Shown here in pieces: positions 1 to 8,238 of a stretch of DNA of 64,000 nucleotides. The position numbers and the translations under genes were made by a program. Below the pieces are notes generated by a model. The model had not been told where the DNA came from and did no database searches. It was given only the letters and a program-made list of their open reading frames with translations. This DNA comes from Aquitalea aquatilis. Its GTDB lineage: Bacteria; Pseudomonadota; Gammaproteobacteria; Burkholderiales; Chromobacteriaceae. How positions within the stretch are numbered: the first letter of the stretch is position 1; every line of letters begins with the position of its first letter. The stretch is taken from NCBI RefSeq assembly GCF_005155025.1, contig NZ_CP039731.1, positions 1,364,001 through 1,428,000 of the forward strand, read 5' to 3'.

Positions 1-43
1 CTCCAATACGCTCCCAACCCCGTTACTACTTATTCAATCCATC

Positions 44-934
44 ATGACACTCCTACGCCGCCTGGCCCCGGCCAGCCTGCTGCTCTTGCTGGCCGCCTGT
101 ACCCTGACCCAGCCCAAAACCGAAATCACTGCCCCGAAAGTCCCGGTCAAGCCACGTGTTGCGCTGGCGCTGGGTGGGGGGGCCGCCAAGGGCTTTGCCC
201 ATATTGGCGTGATCAAGATGCTGGAAGCCAACGGCATTGTGCCGGACATCATCACCGGCACCAGTGCCGGCAGTGTGGTGGGCAGCCTGTATGCATCAGG
301 CCTGAACGGTATCCAGTTGCAGGCCAAGGCCATGCAGCTGGATGAGTCGGAACTTACCGACTGGACCCTTTCCACCAAGGGCTTTCTCAAGGGTGAAAAG
401 CTGGAAGCCTATATCAACACTCAGCTGGGCAACCGTCCCATCGAGAAGCTGCCGCGCCGCTTGGGCATCGTGGCCACCGAGCTGGATTCTGGCCAGAAAG
501 TGGTGTTCCGCACCGGCAACACCGGCCAGGCCGTGCGCGCCTCCGCCAGCATTCCCAATGTCTTCCTGCCGGTGGTGATCGGCGGCAAGCGCTATGTCGA
601 TGGCGGCCTGGTCAGCCCGGTGCCGGTGTCGGCGGCGCGCGAAATGGGGGCGGATTTTGTCATCGCCGTGGATATTTCTGCCAAGCCCAAGGCCGGCAAG
701 GCCACCGGCCTGTTTTCCATGCTGGACCAGAGCTTCAATATCATGAGCGGCCCGACACTGGCGGCCGAATTGAAGCAGGCTGATTTGGTGATTCGCCCCA
801 ATGTGCTGAATATCGGCTCGGCCGACTTCGAGGCACGGCACCAGGCCATTCTGGAAGGCGAGAAGGCCACCCAGCAAGTGATGGCCGTTTTGCGCAGCCG
901 TCTGCAGCAGAAGTCACTGGCACTGGTACGCTAA
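44..934 (+). CDS. Patatin-like phospholipase family lipoprotein (RssA-like)
   Basis: Predicted outer-envelope lipoprotein of 296 residues with a patatin-type serine hydrolase fold. The N-terminus is a lipoprotein signal peptide ending in the lipobox LLAAC (Cys19). The patatin hallmarks follow: the oxyanion-hole motif GGGAAKGFAHIG near residue 45, the nucleophile elbow GTSAGS (Ser74) and the catalytic-dyad Asp in VDGG (Asp186). Family members hydrolyse phospholipid or other acyl esters; the substrate here is unknown. The ATG start gives a clean signal peptide. The gene stands alone and is followed by a hairpin at 991-1024. Confidence 0.9.
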   Translation: MTLLRRLAPASLLLLLAACTLTQPKTEITAPKVPVKPRVALALGGGAAKGFAHIGVIKMLEANGIVPDIITGTSAGSVVGSLYASGLNGIQLQAKAMQLDESELTDWTLSTKGFLKGEKLEAYINTQLGNRPIEKLPRRLGIVATELDSGQKVVFRTGNTGQAVRASASIPNVFLPVVIGGKRYVDGGLVSPVPVSAAREMGADFVIAVDISAKPKAGKATGLFSMLDQSFNIMSGPTLAAELKQADLVIRPNVLNIGSADFEARHQAILEGEKATQQVMAVLRSRLQQKSLALVR

Positions 935-990
935 AGCGCTGCCCGGCGGGCCTCGCTGTCTGGCTGTCGCCGGGAAAGATGGCATAATGC

Positions 991-1031
991 AGGCGTTGTC
1001 GGCCAAGCCGGGCTGACAACGCCTGTTTTGC
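991..1031 (+). terminator. Hairpin terminator downstream of the patatin gene
   Basis: A perfect 10-bp stem, AGGCGTTGTC (991-1000) with GACAACGCCT (1015-1024), is followed by GTTTTG. It lies between the patatin-like gene and the GST gene and probably separates their transcripts. The T tract is short, so termination may be partial. Confidence 0.6.
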
Positions 1032-1095
1032 GTGGTGCCATCTGCCCTGCAAAGTACCGTTTTTTACTCTGGGCGCAGCCCGCAAGGAGAACCGC

Positions 1096-1749
1096 ATGAT
1101 CAAGCTCTACGGCGTGCAGCTGTCCGCTTACTACAACAAGGTCAAGATTGCCCTGCTGGAAAAGGGCGTCAATTTCCAGGAAGTGCCCACCCGTCCTTCG
1201 CAGGAGCCGGCGCTGCTGGAACTGAGCCCGATGGGCAAGATCCCCTTTGTCGACATTAACGGCCATGCCCTGTCCGAATCCTCGGTGATTCTGGAATGGC
1301 TGGAAGATGCCTACCCCACCGCTGCCCTGCTGCCGCCTACCCCGAATGGCCGTGCCAGCGCGCGCGAACTGATGACCCTGCTGGATCTGTACCTGATGCC
1401 GGCAGCCGGCCCGCTGTATCGCCACCTGCAATTTGGCGCTGCACTGGATGAGGCGGGCAAGGTCGCTGCCAAGGCGGCGATTGAGCGCAGCCTGTTGGCC
1501 ATTTCGCGCTTGGTACAGTACGGCCCGTGGCTGGCTGGTGAGTATTTCAGTTTTGCCGATATTTCGGCTGCCTGTGTCTTGCCACTGGTGGCATCGTCCA
1601 CGCAGCAGATTTATGGCGAAGATCTGACCACCATCATTCCGGGTATCGAAGACTATCTGGCCTTGCTGGGCAAGCGTTCCAGCGTGGCCCGCACCTGGCA
1701 GGACAGCGCGGCTGCCCGGGCAGCCTTTCTGGAAGCCAGCAAGCAGTAA
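1096..1749 (+). CDS. Glutathione S-transferase family protein
   Basis: A 217-residue cytosolic GST-fold protein. The N-terminal thioredoxin-like domain (about residues 1-80) contains the cis-Pro segment GKIPFVD and the glutathione gamma-glutamyl-binding motif SESSVILEWLE. An all-helical C-terminal domain follows, with the conserved FSFADISAA stretch typical of GST_C. A good ribosome site (AAGGAG) precedes the ATG. It could be a stringent-starvation-protein-like (SspA) paralogue or a true GST; the substrate cannot be inferred. It ends 6 bases from the convergent dinB gene. Confidence 0.85.
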   Translation: MIKLYGVQLSAYYNKVKIALLEKGVNFQEVPTRPSQEPALLELSPMGKIPFVDINGHALSESSVILEWLEDAYPTAALLPPTPNGRASARELMTLLDLYLMPAAGPLYRHLQFGAALDEAGKVAAKAAIERSLLAISRLVQYGPWLAGEYFSFADISAACVLPLVASSTQQIYGEDLTTIIPGIEDYLALLGKRSSVARTWQDSAAARAAFLEASKQ

Positions 1750-1755
1750 GCACGG

Positions 1756-2820
1756 CTACAAGGCGTCGAACAGCGGCAGTTGCTGCGGCTGGTCGGCGTC
1801 ATCTGCCAGCCTCACCCCCACCCCCACCAGCCGCACCGGGCGCTGGCCGCGGGCATAGGCGATCTCCAGCAGATCGCGGTAGTCGGCGCTGCTCAGCTGC
1901 CGACCGGTATGTTCAGCGGTGGTCTGGCTGAAATCGGCAAACTTCAGCTTTACGCTCAGGCCCTTGAACGGCGGATTCTCCGCCCGGGCAATGCGCCTCT
2001 GCAGCTTGCTCATCAGCTCTGGCAGCTTGTCCAGACAGGCGGCCAGGTCGGGCAGATCCTGGGCATAGGTCTCTTCCACACTGATGGATTTGCGACTGCG
2101 GTCGGTGGAGACCGGCCGCTCGTCCTGTCCGCGCGCCAGCTGGTATAGGCGTTCGCCAAAACGGCCGAAGTGGCGCATCAGGTCTACCTTTTCCCATTGG
2201 CGCAAGTCGCTGCAGCGGTGTATGCCCAGCTGTTTCAGCTGGGTGGCGGTCACCTTGCCCACCCCATGAATCTTTTCCACCGGCAGGCCCAGCACAAAGC
2301 TGTCGACGTCCTGTGGCCGGATCACCAGCTGGCCGTCGGGCTTGTTCCAGTCACTGGCGATCTTGGCCAGGAATTTGTTGGGGGCGATGCCGGCGGAGGC
2401 GGTGATGCCGACTTCGGCACTGATCTGCCGGCGAATGGCTGCGGCCATGCGGGTGGCGCTGCCTTGCTCATGTGGCTGGCAGCTGACATCCAGGTAGGCC
2501 TCGTCCAGCGACAGCGGCTCGATCAGCGGGGTATAGCGCTCGTAGATGGCCATGATCTGCTGGCTGGCCTCGCGATAGCGGCGCATGTCGGGTGGCAGGA
2601 TGATGAGCTGCGGGCACAGCCGCAAGGCACGCGCCGAAGACATGGCGCTGTGTACGCCAAAGCGGCGGGCGATGTAGTTGCAGGTGGCGATGACGCCGCG
2701 GCTGTCAGGCTGGCCGCCCACCGCCAGCGGCACTTCGCGCAGGCTGGGGTCGTCACGCATTTCGATGGCGGCATAGAAACAGTCGCAATCGACATGGATG
2801 ATCTTGCGTTGCCCGGTCAT
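1756..2820 (-). CDS. dinB: DNA polymerase IV (Y-family translesion polymerase)
   Basis: Error-prone Y-family DNA polymerase of 354 residues that bypasses lesions without proofreading. The N-terminus carries HVDCDCFYAAIEMRDDP, with the catalytic Asp and the Tyr steric gate region, and the palm motif SLDEAYLDVS supplies the other catalytic acidic residues. A helix-hairpin-helix region (IHGVGKVTATQL) and the little-finger domain follow. The C-terminus QLPLFDAL matches the QL(S/D)LF beta-clamp-binding peptide, so it should dock on the sliding clamp. The downstream-oriented partner of the SelW-like gene, 12 bases away, is probably cotranscribed. I see no clear LexA box. Confidence 0.95.
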   Translation of the reverse strand: MTGQRKIIHVDCDCFYAAIEMRDDPSLREVPLAVGGQPDSRGVIATCNYIARRFGVHSAMSSARALRLCPQLIILPPDMRRYREASQQIMAIYERYTPLIEPLSLDEAYLDVSCQPHEQGSATRMAAAIRRQISAEVGITASAGIAPNKFLAKIASDWNKPDGQLVIRPQDVDSFVLGLPVEKIHGVGKVTATQLKQLGIHRCSDLRQWEKVDLMRHFGRFGERLYQLARGQDERPVSTDRSRKSISVEETYAQDLPDLAACLDKLPELMSKLQRRIARAENPPFKGLSVKLKFADFSQTTAEHTGRQLSSADYRDLLEIAYARGQRPVRLVGVGVRLADDADQPQQLPLFDAL

Positions 2821-2832
2821 GCAGCCTCGTGA

Positions 2833-3141
2833 TCAGTCGGCTGCGCGTTCGCTGTGGCCCAGCGTCTTGTCAGGTGCCACCCGGTCGCGCACCAGCTGCT
2901 TGAGTTGCTTGATGTCTGGGAAACCGCCATCGAGTTTGCGGTCCCACAGGGTCTGCTCATCGATGCTGATGCGGAACACACCGCCGCTGCCGGGGCGCAG
3001 CGCCACTTCGGCCACTTCCTTTTCAAAGGTGGTCAGCAGCTCTTGCGCCATCCAGGCAGCGCGCAGCAGCCAGCGGCAGCCAGTGCAATATTCAATGGCA
3101 ATGCGGGGGAGTGGGGCTTGGGGTGTGCTGGGGGTATTCAT
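2833..3141 (-). CDS. SelT/SelW/SelH (Rdx) family redox protein
   Basis: A small, 102-residue thioredoxin-like protein of the Rdx family. The N-terminus reads IAIEYCTGCRWLLRAAW, so the redox motif is CTGC (a Cys-only version of the CXXU motif of selenoprotein W). The remainder contains the family's GGVFRISIDE and KQLKQLVRD segments. I chose the ATG at 3141, which begins MNTPSTPQAP, rather than a longer frame running to 3243, because homology starts just after it. Function in this family is poorly defined and usually given as thiol redox. It lies directly upstream of dinB. Confidence 0.8.
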   Translation of the reverse strand: MNTPSTPQAPLPRIAIEYCTGCRWLLRAAWMAQELLTTFEKEVAEVALRPGSGGVFRISIDEQTLWDRKLDGGFPDIKQLKQLVRDRVAPDKTLGHSERAAD

Positions 3142-3535
3142 GAGAATCCGGCTTGAATGAGTGCCGGATAGCATAACGCAGAATGAGGAAAAATCCGCCG
3201 GTTCCCTGAGTCGATCTATTATTTGACGGGCCTTGTCTGGCAAGACCCGTTCTCCTCCATCGTGTTGACTCTTTTAGTGCAGACTTGGCGCTTACTACTA
3301 TTAGGGTAACCGGCGGACTGAGCAGTACAAACAGTTGTTCAACTCAATTCCCGGACGCCAGTGTGCCCAAGGATGGTGCGGTGGTAAAGCGATTACTCTA
3401 ACAAAGGTCGAATGCTGCATTGCACGATGTCACATTAGCGCCACATTGGGCAGAAAAATGCCCGCGAAAGCGGGCGGTGGCAATAATTGGCTAGAAAAAT
3501 CAGTAGATTGGCAGGATTTCTCTAGCCCAAAACCA
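3142..3535. other. Intergenic region between the SelW-like and PCuAC genes
   Basis: A 394-base stretch lying upstream of one minus-strand gene and downstream of another. It holds the PCuAC terminator at 3450-3475. I find no convincing open reading frame, RNA gene or promoter in the rest. Confidence 0.5.
3450..3475 (-). terminator. Rho-independent terminator of the PCuAC gene
   Basis: Read on the minus strand, the 6-bp stem GCCCGC / GCGGGC (3460-3465 with 3470-3475) encloses a TTTC loop and is followed by ATTTTTCTG. It lies about 60 bases past the stop codon of the copper chaperone gene. Confidence 0.75.
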
Positions 3536-4000
3536 TCAGTGTTCCAGCACCATCGGCGCGTCTTTTTCCACCAGCACTTCCACGGTCACCGTGCCGGCCT
3601 TGGCGAACTTCAGCGTCAGCGGGAAGCGTTCGCCCGCCTTCAGCGGCTGTTTCAGGCCCATCAGCATGATGTGGTAGCCACCTGGTGCAAATTTCACTTC
3701 GCTGCCGGCTGCCACGGCCACGCCACCGCTCACTTCGCGCATGCGCATCACGCCGTTGTCGTTGATATGCACATGCAGTTCGGCCTTGTCGGCGCGCGGT
3801 GTGCTGGCGGCCAGCAGGGTGTCGGCCTCCTTGCCGGTGTTCTTGATGCTCAGATAGGCCGCGCCGGTGGGGCTGGCTTCCGGCATGGCACGGCTCCAGG
3901 GGTGGCCCAGTTCCAGTGTGCCCAGCTTGAAGCTGTGGGCAGAAACAGTGGCGGCCAGCAGCAGGCCGGCAAGCAGGGTCAGCAGTCGGGACAGGGACAT
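3536..4000 (-). CDS. Periplasmic copper chaperone PCuAC family protein
   Basis: A 154-residue exported copper(I)-binding protein. The first 21 residues or so form a signal peptide (MSLSRLLTLLAGLLLAATVSA). Candidate metal ligands fit the family pattern H...M...H.M: HPWSRAM near the mature N-terminus, the AELHVHIN and GVMRMREV segments, and GGYHIMLMGL. PCuAC proteins deliver Cu(I) to the CuA centre of cytochrome c oxidase, usually with a Sco protein. No sco gene is adjacent here. The ATG at 4000 is preceded by GGAG; a longer frame to 4108 lacks this and would bury the signal peptide. Confidence 0.9.
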   Translation of the reverse strand: MSLSRLLTLLAGLLLAATVSAHSFKLGTLELGHPWSRAMPEASPTGAAYLSIKNTGKEADTLLAASTPRADKAELHVHINDNGVMRMREVSGGVAVAAGSEVKFAPGGYHIMLMGLKQPLKAGERFPLTLKFAKAGTVTVEVLVEKDAPMVLEH

Positions 4001-4179
4001 GGGGTTCTCCAGAAAATTTGCGCACAAATTAGCACAGTTCCACCCCTGTCGCCTGCGACAAAGTGTCGCAGCGATGGGTTTGTCGGGATGCGACACCGAC
4101 ATGGCCAACTACGACGATGCACTATCATTTCTGGCGCAGATATTTATAATCGGCAGCTTATATTCCATGTGTTTTCATC

Positions 4180-4824
4180 ATGCTTGAAACCTTGTCGTTG
4201 AAGTTCCTGTTTGGCGGTTTGCTCAGCTTGCTGACCATTACCAACCCGCTGTCCAAGATTCCGTTGTTCATTTCACTGACTCAGCAGATGAACGACGCGG
4301 GCCGTGCCAATCAGGCGCGCCGCGCCTGCCTGTTTGCCGCGGCCATCATGCTGGTCAGCCTGCTGGCCGGTAACCTGATCATGGCTGCTTTCGGCATTTC
4401 CTACGGCGCACTGCGTATCGCTGGCGGGCTGGTGGTGGCGGTGCTGGGTTATCGCATGCTGTTTCTGTCGCAGGACCCTGGCATGGCCCCCAAGACCAGT
4501 GAGCGTGAAGACTATGCCTTTTTCCCGCTGGCCATGCCCGGCATCAGCGGGCCGGGGACCATCGCGGTGGTGATCGGCATTTCCACCGAAATCGCCGAGC
4601 TATCCGGCTGGCCGGCCAAGGCGCTGGCTTTCGGCATGACTTTTGTGGCGATTGCCGGCACCAGTGTCGGCATGTGGCTGGTGCTGCGCTCTTCGGCCAT
4701 GATTTCGGCGCGGTTGGGGCGTGGCGGGCGCGAGGTGACTACCCGGCTGATGGGTTTCCTGCTGATCTGCGTCGGCGTGCAGTTTGTCGGCTCCGGCATC
4801 CGCACCTTCATGGCCGGTTCCTGA
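4180..4824 (+). CDS. MarC family integral membrane protein
   Basis: A 214-residue polytopic membrane protein of the MarC/UPF0056 family, made almost entirely of hydrophobic segments. The N-terminal signature LLTITNPLSKIPLFISLT and the central MPGISGPGTIAVVIG are characteristic. The name comes from the E. coli mar locus, but the family is not a proven drug exporter and its substrate is unknown. Single gene; the start ATG is at the expected position before the first membrane segment. Confidence 0.9.
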   Translation: MLETLSLKFLFGGLLSLLTITNPLSKIPLFISLTQQMNDAGRANQARRACLFAAAIMLVSLLAGNLIMAAFGISYGALRIAGGLVVAVLGYRMLFLSQDPGMAPKTSEREDYAFFPLAMPGISGPGTIAVVIGISTEIAELSGWPAKALAFGMTFVAIAGTSVGMWLVLRSSAMISARLGRGGREVTTRLMGFLLICVGVQFVGSGIRTFMAGS

Positions 4825-4902
4825 AGGGCGCAAGATCGTTCAAGTTTTCCGCTGATGGCTGTGCCAGAATGAGCCGGACCCTGTCTGTTGCGGTTTCATA
4901 CC

Positions 4903-5730
4903 ATGCCACTGCCTGAGCACGAATTTTCCCGTTTCTTTCGCGCCGACGATATCGCGCCGCTGGAATGCCTGGATGCCTTTTACCGGCAGCAGGTGTTTGC
5001 GCCGCATTTCCACGAAGAATATGTGGTGAATGCCTTGCTGGCCGGTGCGCAGGCCTACCGCCATCGTGGCGGCCATCATATTGCCGGGGTGGGGGCGCTG
5101 GTGCTGATGAATCCGGGCGAGGTGCATACCGGCGAGTGCGCGCACCAGCAAGGCTGGGCCTATCGCGGCTTTTATCCTGCGGCCTCGCTGATCAGCCAGC
5201 TGGCGGCGGAAATCAGTGGTCAACCGGGTGTATTGCCGTATTTTCGCCAGACCGTGGTGCTTGATCCACCGTTGGCGGCCCGCCTGAACCAGCTGCATCA
5301 GCTATTACGCGACAGCCGCGATGTATTGCAGCGTGAGTCTGCGCTGTATGCGGTGTTCGGACAGGTGGTGCAAAGACATATGCAGATTGCCGAAGCCCCT
5401 GTGCGGCCGTGGCCGCAGGCGGTGGAGCGGGCGCGGCAGCTGCTGGCCGACTGCGTGGCAGATAATCTGTCGCTGGCTACGCTGGCGCAGGAAGTGGGCT
5501 TGTCACCGTGGCAGCTGAACCGGCAGTTTTCCCGCCATCTGGGCTTGCCACCGGTTGCCTGGCGCAATCAGCTACGGGTGGTGCGTGCCAGACGCATGCT
5601 GGCCGGCGGCCACAGTCCGGCGGCCACTGCGCTGGAGCTGGGCTTTGCCGACCAGCCACACCTGACACGGGTGTTTCGGCATGCACTAGGGATTACCCCG
5701 GCAGCCTATCAGCGCAGTGTGCGTGGCTGA
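4903..5730 (+). CDS. AraC family transcriptional regulator
   Basis: A 275-residue regulator with an N-terminal cupin-like ligand-binding domain (HFHEEYVVNALLAG and NPGEVHTGE segments) and a C-terminal AraC-type double helix-turn-helix from about residue 175. The second HTH region, ALELGFADQPHLTRVFRH followed by GITPAAYQRSV, is the canonical AraC signature. The ATG at 4903 is used; a TTG 15 bases upstream is possible but unneeded. A nearby target could be the AzlCD-type permease downstream, since such regulators often sit beside exporter genes, but nothing in the sequence proves it. Confidence 0.9.
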   Translation: MPLPEHEFSRFFRADDIAPLECLDAFYRQQVFAPHFHEEYVVNALLAGAQAYRHRGGHHIAGVGALVLMNPGEVHTGECAHQQGWAYRGFYPAASLISQLAAEISGQPGVLPYFRQTVVLDPPLAARLNQLHQLLRDSRDVLQRESALYAVFGQVVQRHMQIAEAPVRPWPQAVERARQLLADCVADNLSLATLAQEVGLSPWQLNRQFSRHLGLPPVAWRNQLRVVRARRMLAGGHSPAATALELGFADQPHLTRVFRHALGITPAAYQRSVRG

Positions 5731-5815
5731 CAGCGGCCAAGAGCGCAAGATCGTTCAAGCCGCCGCGTAGATGGCATGGTAGGGTAATGTTGTTGCCATT
5801 TCTGATTCTGTGCTC

Positions 5816-6211
5816 ATGTCTTATACCGGCTCCTGTCATTGCGGTGCAGTGCGCTTTCGGCTGCACGCCGAACCCGAAGAACTCACCACCTGCGACTGTT
5901 CACTGTGCGTAAAGAAAAATGCACTGATGACGCGGGTGCATGAAAGCCAGCTGGAGATACTGTCTGGTGCCGAGGCGCTGAGCGAGTACCGCTGGAATAG
6001 CGGCATTGCCCGCCATTTCTTTTGCCAGCATTGCGGTATCTATACTTTTCACCGCAAGCGCGCCATGCCGGATCATTTCGGCGTCAACATTCATTGCCTG
6101 GATGATTACGACCACAGCACCTTGCCGGTGCGCGCCACCGAAGGGGCCAACATGAGCCTGCAGGGCGACAGCCTGCGCGCTGTTTGGCCCGGGCCACGGG
6201 AGGCATCATGA
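5816..6211 (+). CDS. GFA family zinc-binding protein
   Basis: A 131-residue protein of the GFA family (glutathione-dependent formaldehyde-activating enzyme, CENP-V fold). The zinc-ligand cysteine pairs are visible: CHCG near the start, CDCSLC in the middle and CQHCG further on. The reaction first assigned to the family (formaldehyde plus glutathione) is doubtful for most members, so the substrate is uncertain. The stop codon overlaps the azlC start (ATGA), showing translational coupling with the AzlCD genes. The ATG at 5816 is preferred over an in-frame GTG 6 bases earlier. Confidence 0.85.
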   Translation: MSYTGSCHCGAVRFRLHAEPEELTTCDCSLCVKKNALMTRVHESQLEILSGAEALSEYRWNSGIARHFFCQHCGIYTFHRKRAMPDHFGVNIHCLDDYDHSTLPVRATEGANMSLQGDSLRAVWPGPREAS

Positions 6212-6924
6212 CGCACACCGTCAACCGCCGCGCACTGCTGCTGGAAGGCACGCGTGATACCGTGCCCATGCTGGTGGGCGCAGCCCCATTCGGGGTGATC
6301 TTCGGCACGCTGGCCATCGCCGCCGGCCTGTCCAGCGCCACGGCCATCGGCATGTCGGTGCTGGTGTTTGCCGGTTCTTCACAGTTCATCGGTGTCAGCC
6401 TGATCGGGGCCGGCACTGCCTTGCCGGTGCTGTGGCTCACCACCTTTGTGGTGAATCTGCGCCATGCGCTATACAGCGCTACCTTGCTGCCCTTTGCCCG
6501 CGACTGGTCGCTGGCCTGGCGCTGGCCGCTGGCGTTCTGGCTGACCGATGAAACCTTTGCCGTAGTCGAACACCGCTTTCGTACCAAAGGTGCCGAGGGC
6601 GGCCAGTGGTACTGGCTGGGCTCGTCGCTGGCCATGTATGGCAACTGGCTGTTGTGGACGGTGGTGGGGGTAAGCCTGGGGCAGTCGCTACCGGGCCTGG
6701 CCAACCTGGGGCTGGATTTCGCCATGGGGGCCACTTTTGCTGCCATCGTGGCACCACAGCTCAAGCGCCGGCCGGCGCTGGGTGCCGCCGTGGCGGCTGG
6801 TGTGGTGGCCATGCTGGGGCGTGGCTTGCCCTACAAGCTGGACCTGATGCTGGCCGCGCTGGCAGGGGTACTGAGCGGCCTGCTGCTGGAACAGTGGGCC
6901 AAGCGCAAGGAGCCGAGCGCATGA
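6208..6924 (+). CDS. azlC: AzlC family branched-chain amino acid exporter, large subunit
   Basis: A 238-residue membrane protein of the AzlC (LIV-E/BrnF) family, the large subunit of a two-component exporter for branched-chain amino acids. Family features seen are the N-terminal AAPFGVIFGTLA, the VFAGSSQFIG motif and LRHALYSATLLP. The ATG at 6208 is preceded by GGAGG and overlaps the upstream stop as ATGA. The downstream azlD overlaps by the same ATGA device, as expected for a stoichiometric complex in the inner membrane. Confidence 0.9.
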   Translation: MTHTVNRRALLLEGTRDTVPMLVGAAPFGVIFGTLAIAAGLSSATAIGMSVLVFAGSSQFIGVSLIGAGTALPVLWLTTFVVNLRHALYSATLLPFARDWSLAWRWPLAFWLTDETFAVVEHRFRTKGAEGGQWYWLGSSLAMYGNWLLWTVVGVSLGQSLPGLANLGLDFAMGATFAAIVAPQLKRRPALGAAVAAGVVAMLGRGLPYKLDLMLAALAGVLSGLLLEQWAKRKEPSA

Positions 6925-7244
6925 ATCACTGGCTCGCCATTATTGGCATGATGTTGCTGACGGTGCTGATTCGCGCCAGCTTTCTGGTATTCGGCCAGCG
7001 GCTGGCTTTCCCCGACTGGCTGAACCGGGCCTTGCACTACGTACCGCCGGCCGTGTTGTCCGCACTGGTGGTGCCAATGGCGCTGGCCCCGTCCGGTACG
7101 GTGGATATCAGCCTGCATAATGCTTACCTGCCCGGCATCATCGTTGCTGCGCTGGTGGCGTGGAAAAGCGGCAAGACCTTGCTGGCCATCGTGATCAGTT
7201 TTGCGGTGTACGGCCTGTGGCGCTGGGGCCTGCTGCCCGGATGA
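6921..7244 (+). CDS. azlD: AzlD family branched-chain amino acid exporter, small subunit
   Basis: A 107-residue membrane protein with four hydrophobic segments, the AzlD (BrnE) partner of AzlC. The segment YVPPAVLSALVVPMAL is typical. It starts at the ATG of the ATGA overlap with azlC. Its last 50 coding bases (7195-7244) are also the 3' end of the convergent sterol-desaturase-like gene, so the two mRNAs are antisense to each other there. Confidence 0.88.
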   Translation: MNHWLAIIGMMLLTVLIRASFLVFGQRLAFPDWLNRALHYVPPAVLSALVVPMALAPSGTVDISLHNAYLPGIIVAALVAWKSGKTLLAIVISFAVYGLWRWGLLPG

Positions 7245-8082
7245 GGGCTTCGGCCTGTTCCGGCGCGCCCAGCAGCAAGACCAGCCTGGCGCGCCAGCCA
7301 TTGGCCTGCCAGGCTTCGCGCAGCATGTCGCGCCACTCGACCAGGCTGACCCACAGCGGGTTGAAGCTGTTCACCGGCTTGACCGTGCCATAGTCGCAGG
7401 GTTCATCGTCGCGCTCGGCCACGAAGCTGCCAAACAGCCGGTCCCAGATGCACAGCACCCCGGCATAGTTGCGGTCGATATAGCAGGGATTGCGCGCGTG
7501 GTGGCTGCGATGGATGGACGGTGTGTTGAACACGTATTCCAGCCAGCCCAGCTTGGGAATGGCCTGGGTGTGCACAAAAAACTGGAAGGCCAGATTCAGC
7601 AGCACCACGCCGACGACCTGTTGCGGCGGGAAGCCCAGCCAGGCTAGCGGCAGCCAGAAGGCCCACATGCCGGCCAGCGGATACATCAGGCTCTGGCGAA
7701 AGGCGGTGGAAAAATTCATCCGTGTCGAGCTGTGATGCACGCTATGCGCTGCCCACAGCCAGCGTATGCGGTGGCTGGCGCGGTGAAACCAGTAATAGAG
7801 AAAGTCCTGTGCCAGAAACAGGCCAAAAAAGCCAAGCCAGCTGGCTGAAAAATCGAACAGGCGGTGTTGCTGGTAGAGCCAGCCATAGAGCGGCAGCACC
7901 AGCAGCCAGGCCAGCTTGTCGGCAGCCTGATGCAGCAGGGCCAGGCAGGCATTGCACAGGCTGTCGCGCCAGTCATAGATATCACTGCGGCCCTGCCGCT
8001 GCCAGTAATACAGCTCCCAGCCTATGCAGCCCAGAAACAGCGGTGCCAGCGCCAATAGCAACAATTGCACGTCGAATTGCAT
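7195..8082 (-). CDS. Sterol desaturase / fatty acid hydroxylase family membrane protein
   Basis: A 295-residue integral membrane di-iron oxygenase family protein. The histidine clusters that bind iron are visible in order: HRASHR around residue 100, HSVHHS shortly after, and HRSHHARN about residue 190, between hydrophobic segments. Family members hydroxylate or desaturate lipids using oxygen; the bacterial substrate is not known. No partner gene is adjacent. The 3' end overlaps azlD by 50 bases in the opposite direction. Confidence 0.88.
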   Translation of the reverse strand: MQFDVQLLLLALAPLFLGCIGWELYYWQRQGRSDIYDWRDSLCNACLALLHQAADKLAWLLVLPLYGWLYQQHRLFDFSASWLGFFGLFLAQDFLYYWFHRASHRIRWLWAAHSVHHSSTRMNFSTAFRQSLMYPLAGMWAFWLPLAWLGFPPQQVVGVVLLNLAFQFFVHTQAIPKLGWLEYVFNTPSIHRSHHARNPCYIDRNYAGVLCIWDRLFGSFVAERDDEPCDYGTVKPVNSFNPLWVSLVEWRDMLREAWQANGWRARLVLLLGAPEQAEALIRAAGPSATGRTPQN

Positions 8083-8191
8083 GATGTCTTCCTCGTAGAT
8101 GGCCTTGCGTCATGGCGCAAACGCTCGATTGGAGTTGTGGCTCTATTTCTACAGGAAGAAGCAGTCTGCCGGCAACAGCTCTGCATGGGAG

Positions 8192-8211
8192 CGGGGGCAT
8201 GCCAGCCCCCG
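8192..8211 (-). terminator. GC-rich hairpin downstream of rodA
   Basis: A 7-bp GC stem, CGGGGGC (8192-8198) with GCCCCCG (8205-8211), lies 28 bases past the rodA stop. There is no T tract on the minus strand, so this may stabilise the mRNA end or act with Rho rather than being an intrinsic terminator. Confidence 0.4.
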
Positions 8212-8238
8212 GCTGTGGTAGGAATGGCTGGTGGGCGC

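Noticed and set aside
3244-3535. Possible small RNA or gene between the SelW-like gene and the PCuAC gene
   Set aside because: Apart from the PCuAC terminator hairpin I see no promoter with a matching terminator, and the plus-strand frame through it has no ribosome site and runs into the opposite strand of the copper chaperone gene.
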